A DNA stretch of 64,000 nucleotides from NBLH01 sp050296515. Its GTDB lineage: Bacteria; Bacteroidota; Bacteroidia; Bacteroidales; NBLH01. This document shows, piece after piece, positions 44,700-52,968 of the stretch. The notes under the pieces are model-generated. The model was not told the origin of the DNA. It ran no database searches and saw nothing but the letters and a program-made list of their open reading frames with translations. The stretch spans positions 23,470 to 87,469 of the forward strand of contig JBNKRJ010000098.1 of NCBI GenBank assembly GCA_050296515.1, written 5' to 3'. A program made the position numbers and the translations under genes. The stretch's first letter is position 1. Each line of letters begins with the position of its first letter.

Positions 44700-44847
44700 A
44701 TTTTAATTAATACTTATTTTATTATTCAAATTATTGTCCGTTTAATATATAAACGTAAAATTGCCATTTTTATGTTAGAACTTAGAACTTTGTGTATTAA
44801 TATTTTATTAGATAAAAATTTCTAGTTTCCAGGTTCTAATTTCTATA

Positions 44848-46152
44848 TTACCAGTCGGTCATTATTGTTTGACTGTAGAATTTATAACGCATGGTCTCTC
44901 CTGTTTCTTTCGCTTTGTAAAAAATAGTTCCATCCATGTAAGGTTTATTTTTCGAGCTTGATTTTCTTAAATCAATTGCTTCACTTACATCAAATACAAA
45001 GCTATGAACACCTTTCCCAGAGAACTCTCTTCCAATTCCCTCAATGGTTACCGGTGACATTCCGGGCCAGTTTAATATTACTTTGTCAATAACAAATGCA
45101 GCATCGTATTTAGCAACCAATGTCATATCACAGCTATAACCATTAACATTGTCAGCATCTTTATCAGCTGCTTTCATATTAATATCACCACGTAAGAAAA
45201 TCTTTACTTTATTTGAAGTTACATCAAAATAGAAAGTCTTCTCTGGTTTACTATTTCCATAGTGATATTTCACATGAATAGAATTTTTTTCATCTTCCAT
45301 GCAATCTTCGTATGTGTATTTGATTACCTGAACATGACCTTCACTTGTTTTAGAAGTAATAGTTACGCACTCCGAGTTTTTGTACTTTGGCTTTTGAGAA
45401 GTTTCATAAAACTTCTGGCCAATTTTCAACCCATATTTTAAAGTACCCAAGTCATTTTCAATAGGAACTATTTCAACCGAATTAAGCATATCCTTTAACC
45501 GGGTAATTCCCAATTGAGCTTTTTCTTTTCTATTATCAATGAAATAGTCTTCAAGGGTTTGTAACTGCTTAATTTTTGTATTGATTTCTTCAAGTGATTT
45601 AATATCATCAATATGATCAACAATTGCGTTCAGCTCATTTGTCATTTCCTGTTCCTTTTTATTGAATTCATCAAGCAACTGCTGCAGTTGCAACTTTGAA
45701 AAAGGATACATTACATGATATGCCACCGAAATCTCTCCACTTTGTTTATCTTTCAACTTTTCCCAATAAAATTCACTTACCTTATTTAGCGAAAGCCCCT
45801 TTAGCGAAGGAATATCAGCTGTTTCCAATGTAGAAGTATTCTTAAACCTTTCAATGGTGTTAATTACATTGTTACGGTTCTCATTTTCAATAGTTACCTC
45901 ACTTTTCGATTTAACATAAATAGCTACCGAATTCATAATTTCTTCTCGTACTAAAGGCAGCACTTGTTGCTTTGCAGCGTCAATGGTTTTGCCTCTACCT
46001 GTAACAATAATAAAATCCTCAATAGTACCATTTACCCAACCGGGTTTCTTTTTCGAGCTTTTCTCAAGCACTTTGTACTGCGAATTTGCAATAAATGGCA
46101 AAAACAAAGCGGCCAAAGCAATAAGTGTAATTCGTTTTAGATAATAAGTCAT
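44848..46152 (-). CDS. Exported LPP20-domain protein
   Basis: The 434-residue protein begins MTYYLKRITLIALAALFLPF and has a signal peptide (1-24). Next comes an LPP20-like domain (about 25-125) with KKKPGWVNGTIEDFIIVTGR and GKTIDAAKQQVLPLVREEIM. A helical region (about 150-210) precedes a C-terminal beta-rich part (about 215-434). The sequence of a related domain continues in its neighbours, so these proteins may form one complex. The frame opens further upstream and would overlap the preceding gene by 14 bp; the starts at 46152/46155 avoid the overlap and give the signal. Function unknown. Confidence 0.7.
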   Translation of the reverse strand: MTYYLKRITLIALAALFLPFIANSQYKVLEKSSKKKPGWVNGTIEDFIIVTGRGKTIDAAKQQVLPLVREEIMNSVAIYVKSKSEVTIENENRNNVINTIERFKNTSTLETADIPSLKGLSLNKVSEFYWEKLKDKQSGEISVAYHVMYPFSKLQLQQLLDEFNKKEQEMTNELNAIVDHIDDIKSLEEINTKIKQLQTLEDYFIDNRKEKAQLGITRLKDMLNSVEIVPIENDLGTLKYGLKIGQKFYETSQKPKYKNSECVTITSKTSEGHVQVIKYTYEDCMEDEKNSIHVKYHYGNSKPEKTFYFDVTSNKVKIFLRGDINMKAADKDADNVNGYSCDMTLVAKYDAAFVIDKVILNWPGMSPVTIEGIGREFSGKGVHSFVFDVSEAIDLRKSSSKNKPYMDGTIFYKAKETGETMRYKFYSQTIMTDW

Positions 46153-46165
46153 CATAGTCTTGATT

Positions 46166-47122
46166 TTAATTATCATCACTCATAAAGTTTAAATCATACT
46201 CAGTAGTCTGGCTGCTGGAATGTTCAGCTGCAACTTCTTTATACGCTTTTGTTTTTTCTTCACGTGTTGCAGGGGCTGCTGCTTTCATTTTAACTTCACC
46301 TTCAATTCCCCGGCTTTGTGGATCCATGTTATTGATTTTTTTAGCTAAGTCAACAGCTTTATCATAACAATCAGTACCAGGTTCAATCTTTTCAAGATAA
46401 TTTTTAGCACTTTCCATGTTTCCATCATTAAAAGCAGTTTGGGCAGCTTCAAGGTCCTCTTTACAATTTTCGCCCATCATTTTTTTATAGATAGGGTCAA
46501 TTGCATCTAATGCTTTGTAATGACATTCTTTACAAACTTCTGGTACTGTAATCAACATGTAAATAGCTTCTTCGTATTTATCCAGTTTTACCAATGCCTG
46601 TGCTTGTTTCATAATGAATTCACACTGGGTGTTATAATATTCGATAATCTTTTCTTTTCCATTTTTCACAAAGCTCCTGATAATTGATGACTTTGGATTA
46701 ATATTCTTAATTGCACCAACAAAAGCTTTGTTTTCATTTTTGCCAACTCCTTTAAGTTCAACCGTTGTATTTGCTAATGTTTTTTTGTTCACATAATCAA
46801 CAATATACAGGTTTGCTTCAAGGTTATAAGCTATCATTGGAGGTGCAGTCTCTGTAACATCCTTTGTTACAACACTTACAGTAGCAGTAATAATAAACTG
46901 TGGATTTACTGCAGTTCCGCCTAAGCCATTTTTTGTTGCTATTTGACGCAATTTTGAAAGTAACATGTTTTGTGCTTCAGCGGGCATTTTGCCTAAATCT
47001 TGCGCAAGTACCGGGGTTAAAGTTACTCGTCCAATATCATCAAGCGTACCTTGATCATTTTGTGCTCGTCCAATACCAACAGCAAACAAAATCATGACTG
47101 CTATTATACTAAATTTCTTCAT
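46166..47122 (-). CDS. Exported protein of the LPP20 cluster, helical C-terminal part
   Basis: The 318-residue protein has a signal peptide (1-20, ending IGRAQ), a mixed alpha/beta N-terminal domain (about 25-160; AEAQNMLLSKLRQIATKN and FIITATVSVVTKDVTE) and a TPR-like helical part (about 165-265; KLDKYEEAIYMLITVPEV and AFNDGNMESAKNYLEKIE). The last 50 residues are polar and low-complexity. The N-terminal region resembles the nucleotide- or CsgG-like fold of outer-membrane lipoproteins, but the match is weak. Positional neighbours make a role in the same envelope assembly likely. Confidence 0.6.
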   Translation of the reverse strand: MKKFSIIAVMILFAVGIGRAQNDQGTLDDIGRVTLTPVLAQDLGKMPAEAQNMLLSKLRQIATKNGLGGTAVNPQFIITATVSVVTKDVTETAPPMIAYNLEANLYIVDYVNKKTLANTTVELKGVGKNENKAFVGAIKNINPKSSIIRSFVKNGKEKIIEYYNTQCEFIMKQAQALVKLDKYEEAIYMLITVPEVCKECHYKALDAIDPIYKKMMGENCKEDLEAAQTAFNDGNMESAKNYLEKIEPGTDCYDKAVDLAKKINNMDPQSRGIEGEVKMKAAAPATREEKTKAYKEVAAEHSSSQTTEYDLNFMSDDN

Positions 47123-47214
47123 TTGCTTTATTTTATGTTAATACTTCAATTTTTAAGACATAAAAATAAAAGTAGCATTTTATAGCTATGTCAGCAAGCT
47201 ACTTCTTTATAATT

Positions 47215-48642
47215 TTATTTTTCACCAATAATTAACCACGCCTCACCTAAACCTCTCATATAAAGCTTAGATGTAATATTAAAAGGCTCATTTTTTAGAA
47301 AATTCTTCAAATTATTTACAAACCTTTTGGCATCCATGGCTTGTTGTTTTCCTTTTCTTTCATAATACATTGGAATTCTTACTTGTTCAATCTTCATAAA
47401 GTTTGAAGAACCATCAGAAATATTGAATTTCCCATTAAAGCAGTTATCTTGAAGCCAGTTTTCTATGTGAATTTGCAACTCGTCTTCTTCACCATCATAA
47501 TCGTACTCTTCTTCCAGGTCAACATCAGAGTTATTCCAAACTTTAATATTAATTTTAATTTCTCTACCATTAGTAGCTAAATCTGTAAAATGAGCCATTA
47601 ATTGAGTATTAAAATTATCAAGATGGGCTAATACAGCCTCTTCTAATAATAAAGGTAATTCAGCTGTAAACGATGGAGCCCCTGTTCCTTGCGAACCTGC
47701 AATTTGTTTTCCTGTATATGCATCCAGTCCTTGTAGGTTAAAGGTAATTGATTTTTTAGGACCAACTTTATTAACACTCCAGGTTAATTGCATAATAATG
47801 TCTGCTTTAGCAGTTCTTTTTAAAATATCTATTGGAGATTCTGCCACTGCTGAACCAGATTCTTTGCTAGTTAGCATATTCATTTCTGCAGACTCCTGAG
47901 AGATGTTTTTCATTTCCGTTTCGAGGTTTTTAGCTGGGAAACCTCTGTCTGCCATCAAGGTGTTTAATTTACCAATTACCAATAACAAATCAGAACTATT
48001 TTGTAAAGCCTTTTTATAATCTGGTAATGTTTCTTTAGTTCCTTGATTATCAAAAGTCATGGTATAACCGTTTTTAATACACCAGTTATCCGAAGGAACT
48101 ACCATAATAGTAGGTTTTTTTGCTTTGTCGCCAAGTACATTTGAAAGTTTTTTGACAATTCCCTGACGTTCCATCTCTTTTCTAAGCTCATCATAATTTA
48201 CAGATACTACAACACCTACTTTGTAGCCCTTTTTCATTTTAACAATATCTTTGCCTGTAGCATCGTTAGTGATTCCAACATACTGAAGGTACTGTCCTCC
48301 GGTCTCAAAGAATTTATCAAAATAAGCTTCGTGTGAATCAGCTTCACGGGGATCGGTAACAATTGGTTTTACCACTTTTTCGCGGTTTCCAACAGCTCCC
48401 TTAAATAAACAAGCGGCAACAGCGTTTTTCTTTGCTTCGATTTTTGCTAAATCGGCTTTTTTCTCGTAACCCCATACTTTTAATAATTTGGTTCCGTCAG
48501 TACCAATTCCAACAACAGTAACTTCATAAGCCATATCGCTGGCCCAAAGTTTTTTCATCTCTTTTCGCACACTTTGCGAAAATGCTGTACTGGTTAAACC
48601 AATTAAAAATACAACAGTTAGTAATAAATTTAGTTTCTTCAT
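47215..48642 (-). CDS. DUF6175-like exported protein
   Basis: The 475-residue protein has a signal peptide (1-22, ending TAFSQ) and a domain starting MAYEVTVVGIGTDGTKLLKV followed by KADLAKIEAKKNAVAACLFK (about 35-75). A second region contains KKPTIMVVPSDNWCIKNGYT (about 175-195), then alpha/beta sequence to residue 475. It matches what I recall of DUF6175 in Bacteroidota, without a search. The pattern of repeated alpha/beta folds recalls CsgG- or LpoB-like outer-membrane lipoproteins, but it has no lipobox. A TACTTTTG box (minus, 48699-48706) is 56 bp upstream. Confidence 0.65.
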   Translation of the reverse strand: MKKLNLLLTVVFLIGLTSTAFSQSVRKEMKKLWASDMAYEVTVVGIGTDGTKLLKVWGYEKKADLAKIEAKKNAVAACLFKGAVGNREKVVKPIVTDPREADSHEAYFDKFFETGGQYLQYVGITNDATGKDIVKMKKGYKVGVVVSVNYDELRKEMERQGIVKKLSNVLGDKAKKPTIMVVPSDNWCIKNGYTMTFDNQGTKETLPDYKKALQNSSDLLLVIGKLNTLMADRGFPAKNLETEMKNISQESAEMNMLTSKESGSAVAESPIDILKRTAKADIIMQLTWSVNKVGPKKSITFNLQGLDAYTGKQIAGSQGTGAPSFTAELPLLLEEAVLAHLDNFNTQLMAHFTDLATNGREIKINIKVWNNSDVDLEEEYDYDGEEDELQIHIENWLQDNCFNGKFNISDGSSNFMKIEQVRIPMYYERKGKQQAMDAKRFVNNLKNFLKNEPFNITSKLYMRGLGEAWLIIGEK

Positions 48643-48778
48643 ACTTTTTTGTGTTTTTGATTTTCAGATTTTTAATTAATCGATCTGTTAAATTTTGCCA
48701 AAAGTATTCTATTACCTATTTGACAACTATATTAACCCAGAACCCTATTTACTTACATGAAAAGTGTTCTTCTTTTGA

Positions 48779-50569
48779 CTAAAAGCTAATTCTAAGTGAT
48801 AAATCGAAGCTAATGGGGTTTTTCTTTCCATCAAAAATATCGGCATATCCCTTTTCCAATTGAACATCATCTTCACCTTCGATACCAGACTTATATTTCG
48901 GTTTACCATAGTGATGTCCATTAAGAGAACCTAATAAATGAACCTGGTGGCTTAGGAGGTTGATACCAAACTCTAGTCCCCATGCAAAGCCGCCTGCTGA
49001 AAGTTGCTCTCCTGATCTTTCAGGATCGCCTGGTGCAGGATTCTCTTCCTTTGGCCATGTAATAGTTTCACCAGTATAACCAATTTTCCATCCCCATCTT
49101 GTATTTCCTCTACCAATAGGATACTCTTTAAGTAATCCAACAGCAAATTTTAATTCAGTAAAATCATCTTTTTCTTTTAAGGTTGTTGTAACAGTTGCAT
49201 CAGACGGAAGAATATCAGTTTTGACACCAGAATATTCTTTTGTGTCAAAAATTAATTCACCATACAACTTAAGTTGTCTAACCGGCATATTTGCAAACTG
49301 GCCAACGTTAATGTCTGCTCTAACAACACCACCAGCAGAACCATATCCGCCACCTATCCCAAATCCGAGATCTTTGCGTTCCTGCAGGGTCATTCCTTCC
49401 CTAATTGTACCACCTCCAATTTGGTAGAAGACAGATTCCTGTGTCTGGCCTAATTCATCTTTTATGTTATTTTTTACTTTCCAGGCCCTAATAACACCTT
49501 TTTTCCTTCCTACCACATTCCCTTTGTTGTTTTCAACATATTCCCACACAAAAAACCTTCTTTCATGTGTAACGCTTTCTTTCGTGCCAATTTTTGCCCT
49601 GATTGGGCGAACATTTGTTACCGGGGCCTTTACCCTGAAGGCAGCAATTCTCTTTTCAATTTTGGCTAATGATTTACTTATTCCATCATTAACCATTTTA
49701 ACAGCCAGTTCGTCTTTAGTTCTTTGTCTTGCTGGTGCCAATGGTTCTCCTGGATTTAGTTGAGTTCCATCAACATCAACAGCTTCAGTAGTAACTAATT
49801 TAAAGGGTGAGTATACATGAGTGAAAATATCATTTAATTTGTTAACGTCCAGCTTTTTCTCATCAATAAATGTTTCATCGAAATATCCTTGTACTGTATC
49901 TGAATAATTTAATTTGTATAGGTAACTGGTTAATTTTCCTTTAAAACCATTGTGTGTCCTTTTTACAGGAACAAAAGTGTAGGAAGTGTCTTTTTTAGCT
50001 CTTTCCCTGTTTTTTCTATCCTGGGCATCATAAATGTCTTGCATTGTTTTAATATTTTCATAATCCAGGATAAGTACATAGCTATTGCCAAGCAATTTTA
50101 AACCGGCATCTCCTAGCTTTGCTCTTCCCACTTTTGTTGCGTCAACTGTTTCAACATCATCATCAGTGGCATTATAATAACCACGTTTTTGTATTAAGTC
50201 AGTAGAATAACTTCCGTCATCTTTGATTTTCCACCAGTATTTTACGATATCCACAGCATAGTTTTCGGCAACAAGACCTCGTCGGATTTTTTCAGATTTT
50301 CCAGAACTTTGTCTGGGAAATGGAGCTTTTATGTACTTTTTTGAAAGATTATTATTATCAAATTTTGATGGCATCCTGGTAGAATTTATAGCATTTCTAA
50401 GATAGGATGCATACTTTTCATTTTCAAAATCAAGAAGTAAATATGACATCGAACTACGGGAGTATTCGTCAGAAGGTCCTCTTTTTTTTACCTGATCAGT
50501 ATTTTGTGCAAAAGAAAAAGAATATATGCACATTAAAAATAAGACAATTGTGTTACGAAATAAATTCAT
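48779..50569 (-). CDS. Exported protein with C-terminal outer-membrane beta barrel-like region
   Basis: The 596-residue protein has a signal peptide (1-21, ending FSFAQ), a soluble alpha/beta half (about 25-330; LKLLGNSYVLILDYENIKTM) and a C-terminal half with repeated glycine- and aromatic-rich strands (KDLGFGIGGGYGSAGGVV, AWGLEFGINLLSHQVHL) that ends SFDLSLRISF, as in outer-membrane barrels. It leads the five-gene cluster, 136 bp upstream of the DUF6175-like gene. Function is unknown; it may be the membrane anchor of the assembly. Confidence 0.65.
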   Translation of the reverse strand: MNLFRNTIVLFLMCIYSFSFAQNTDQVKKRGPSDEYSRSSMSYLLLDFENEKYASYLRNAINSTRMPSKFDNNNLSKKYIKAPFPRQSSGKSEKIRRGLVAENYAVDIVKYWWKIKDDGSYSTDLIQKRGYYNATDDDVETVDATKVGRAKLGDAGLKLLGNSYVLILDYENIKTMQDIYDAQDRKNRERAKKDTSYTFVPVKRTHNGFKGKLTSYLYKLNYSDTVQGYFDETFIDEKKLDVNKLNDIFTHVYSPFKLVTTEAVDVDGTQLNPGEPLAPARQRTKDELAVKMVNDGISKSLAKIEKRIAAFRVKAPVTNVRPIRAKIGTKESVTHERRFFVWEYVENNKGNVVGRKKGVIRAWKVKNNIKDELGQTQESVFYQIGGGTIREGMTLQERKDLGFGIGGGYGSAGGVVRADINVGQFANMPVRQLKLYGELIFDTKEYSGVKTDILPSDATVTTTLKEKDDFTELKFAVGLLKEYPIGRGNTRWGWKIGYTGETITWPKEENPAPGDPERSGEQLSAGGFAWGLEFGINLLSHQVHLLGSLNGHHYGKPKYKSGIEGEDDVQLEKGYADIFDGKKNPISFDLSLRISF

Positions 50570-50738
50570 TTTGAGTCTTTTTTGAGTTAATAGAAATTAT
50601 TTTACGTTATAATTATTATCTTTTTGGTTAAAACTAAAAGTAGCCTTTTTTTAATCTTTGATACGAAATATTTCCACTACTTGTATTTAAATAATTGATA
50701 AATGTACTATCAAAGCTGACCTATGTTATTATATTGTA

Positions 50739-51899
50739 TTAATCACTCTTTTCTTTCTTTCCCGGATTTTGCCCAAAGTTTTTTAATGCAAAATTCAGTT
50801 CACTAATCAGCTTTAAAACCGGAGAATTTATTGAATCATTGCCAGTATCAAGTACTGAATAGTTATCAATTTGAATGGATTCAAACAATTGAGGTAACAC
50901 CTGAATTAGTTCATAATTAAGCTTTTCCGGACTATAAGCCTGTTCTACTTTCTGCTCAAGTTCTTTAAGTGCAATATGTTTTTTTGCAATTTCTGATTTA
51001 ATTATTTCCAGCTCATCAGTAGTCTTGTAAAGCGTTGTTTCCAGCTTATTTAAAGTAGTTTGCAATTTGTTAGTGAGAACATTAAGTTCATGTTGTTTTT
51101 CTTCTTGTTCCATTTTAAAAGCAATTTCTTTTCTGTATGTTTCTTCCTTTTGCTTTTGTTTTTCAACGTTTATGTTGGTTTCCTCAATTAACTCTTTCTT
51201 TTTGATTTTAGTTTTACTTTCAATCTTTAATAAATCTAGTTTCTCATTTGATTCAAGTTGTTCTTTTGAATTTTTTTCATCAGTTTCTATTCTTCTTCTT
51301 GATATTTCCCTATCTGTTTCAATTGTTGAAATTTCAGCATTTAACCTTAACTTGCTTCTAAATTCTGATTGCAAATCCTGAAACAAAGTATCCGACATTA
51401 TTCTAACCTGCTCTATACCAACCTGATCGAAAACAATGCCCCATTTGTCCTCAATGGATTTGAGTTGTACAAATAACCTGTCAGCAATATCATCCTTTTT
51501 CTTTAGAGCGTCATCAATTGTCATATTAGCTATAACATGCCTTACAGCCTCGATACAAATAGTTTTAAGTTCTTCGTTTGTTTTAGCCATTGGATCGTTT
51601 TCGTTAAAAAAGTCCAACGTTGACAATGATTTTTCTGGACTTTGAGGGTTGATTCGCCAACTTGCATAACCTTGTATTTCAATTCCCTGGTAATGAATGT
51701 TAGCATTGTCGGTTAGAAATTTCAACCGTTGAACATAGGCTGGAACATGGATGAATTTATTAAACCAGCGGAATTTTTTCCCACCAAGAACAGGTTTAAT
51801 TTTGGTCTTTCCAACTACAACTAGGTACTCATTAGGTAATGCTCTTTCAAAGAATACTCCGGAATAGTTCCGTTTTTTTTTCTTTTCAGCCTCATCCAT
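50739..51899 (-). CDS. SPFH/Band 7 (flotillin-like) protein
   Basis: The 386-residue protein without a signal peptide has an SPFH-like domain (about 15-185: KPVLGGKKFRWFNKFIHVPA; HYQGIEIQGYASWRIN; KWGIVFDQVGIEQVRIMS) and then a long Glu/Lys-rich coiled coil (about 190-330). It has no clear membrane helix, unlike typical flotillins, so it may be peripheral or act as a cytosolic scaffold. It is just upstream of the exported cluster, but a 170-bp gap separates them. Function unknown; membrane-organising role is inferred. Confidence 0.75.
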   Translation of the reverse strand: MDEAEKKKKRNYSGVFFERALPNEYLVVVGKTKIKPVLGGKKFRWFNKFIHVPAYVQRLKFLTDNANIHYQGIEIQGYASWRINPQSPEKSLSTLDFFNENDPMAKTNEELKTICIEAVRHVIANMTIDDALKKKDDIADRLFVQLKSIEDKWGIVFDQVGIEQVRIMSDTLFQDLQSEFRSKLRLNAEISTIETDREISRRRIETDEKNSKEQLESNEKLDLLKIESKTKIKKKELIEETNINVEKQKQKEETYRKEIAFKMEQEEKQHELNVLTNKLQTTLNKLETTLYKTTDELEIIKSEIAKKHIALKELEQKVEQAYSPEKLNYELIQVLPQLFESIQIDNYSVLDTGNDSINSPVLKLISELNFALKNFGQNPGKKEKSD

Positions 51900-52005
51900 A
51901 GTGATTAATATTGGTATTTAAGACTAATTTACAATTTTTTCTTTTGTTTGACGAATTTTAAAATTAAAAATAATGTTGTATTACATTTTAGAAACATGTA
52001 AAAAC

Positions 52006-52039
52006 AAAAATGCCACTCCATAGTTGGGGTGGCATTTTT
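52006..52039 (-). terminator. Terminator of slyD
   Basis: A 14-bp stem AAAAATGCCACTCC / GGGGTGGCATTTTT with one wobble pair encloses a 6-nt loop, flanked by A and T runs. It is 19 bp past the stop at 52058. Confidence 0.85.
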
Positions 52040-52057
52040 TATCTCTTTTATAGTTTG

Positions 52058-52597
52058 CTAATGGCATCCACATCCAGAGCCACAACCACAACCATGGCTA
52101 TCATCATGAATATGACCATGTTCAAGTTCTTGTTCTGTAGCATCTCTGATTTCAAGTACTTCACCTGTAAAGAATAAATCATCACCTGCTAAAGGATGGT
52201 TAAAATCCATTTTAACCTGCTCGTCTAAAATCTCAACGATTTTTCCATTTAGATGATTTCCTTGTTGATCTCTCATTGGTATAACTTTACCTAGAACCAA
52301 CATATTCTCATCAATCTTTCCATCAACTTTAAAGATGTCTTTTGGCACATTAACAACCATATCACCATTTATGGTTCCGTAAGCATCTTCAGCGGATAGT
52401 TTAAAGTTAAAATTATCGCCTTGTTTTAATCCGCTAATGTTCGATTCGAATTTTGGTAACATGCTGCCAATTCCATAAATAAATTGCAATGGACGATCGT
52501 TTTCTACCTTCTCAACCAATTCGCCATTCTCAGCATTTACTCTCAATTCATATTTTAATGCTACAACTTTGTTTGTATCAATAACCATTACTTTCAT
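52058..52597 (-). CDS. slyD: FKBP-type peptidyl-prolyl isomerase, SlyD family
   Basis: The 179-residue protein has the SlyD layout: FKBP half 1 (about 5-70: VALKYELRVNAENGELVE, FIYGIGSMLPKFE), the insert-in-flap chaperone domain (about 70-125), the second FKBP half (FNHPLAGDDLFFTGEVLE) and a Cys/His-rich tail (EHGHIHDDSHGCGCGSGCGC, then His). SlyD isomerises prolyl bonds and its tail binds Ni(II) or Zn(II). No hydrogenase or urease gene is near, so its role here is probably general folding or metal storage. It may start at M4 (52588). Confidence 0.92.
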   Translation of the reverse strand: MKVMVIDTNKVVALKYELRVNAENGELVEKVENDRPLQFIYGIGSMLPKFESNISGLKQGDNFNFKLSAEDAYGTINGDMVVNVPKDIFKVDGKIDENMLVLGKVIPMRDQQGNHLNGKIVEILDEQVKMDFNHPLAGDDLFFTGEVLEIRDATEQELEHGHIHDDSHGCGCGSGCGCH

Positions 52598-52968
52598 TTT
52601 TTTTAGTTAAACCGCACAATAATAATGTTCTTTTGATAAAAAAGCAAGCTTATATTTTGTTCTTGAATAGGAACATTGCTGTTTTGAAATAATATTTAAG
52701 TGCTCTGTAAATAATCTGAAAACCTGTTAAGTGTTTATTAAACAGGTTTTTACAATGATAAAGATTTGTCTTTTTTCTTGCAATTAATTTAAAAGTTAAA
52801 AAAGAATAAACTTTCTAAAACTATGCAATTTCCAAATAGATGTATTTTGAAGTTGTAATTGTATTTAGTATCTTGTATTATAAATTCAGAAGCATCATTG
52901 AACAACTTTTAGCTTGCTCAAATTTAAAGGTTATTGTTATGTAATGGGTTGAATGTTATCTCGTTTTA
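52598..52968. other. Non-coding region between slyD and the TPR kinase
   Basis: No credible gene is found in these 371 bp. An inverted repeat at 52719-52750 is listed separately. Otherwise AT-rich; no clear promoter box for either divergent gene. Confidence 0.5.
52719..52750. promoter_or_regulatory. Inverted repeat in the slyD/kinase intergenic region
   Basis: A 10-bp perfect stem AAAACCTGTT / AACAGGTTTT with a 12-nt loop. It lies between two divergent genes, so it is not an ordinary gene-end terminator. It could be an operator or a leader structure. Confidence 0.45.
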
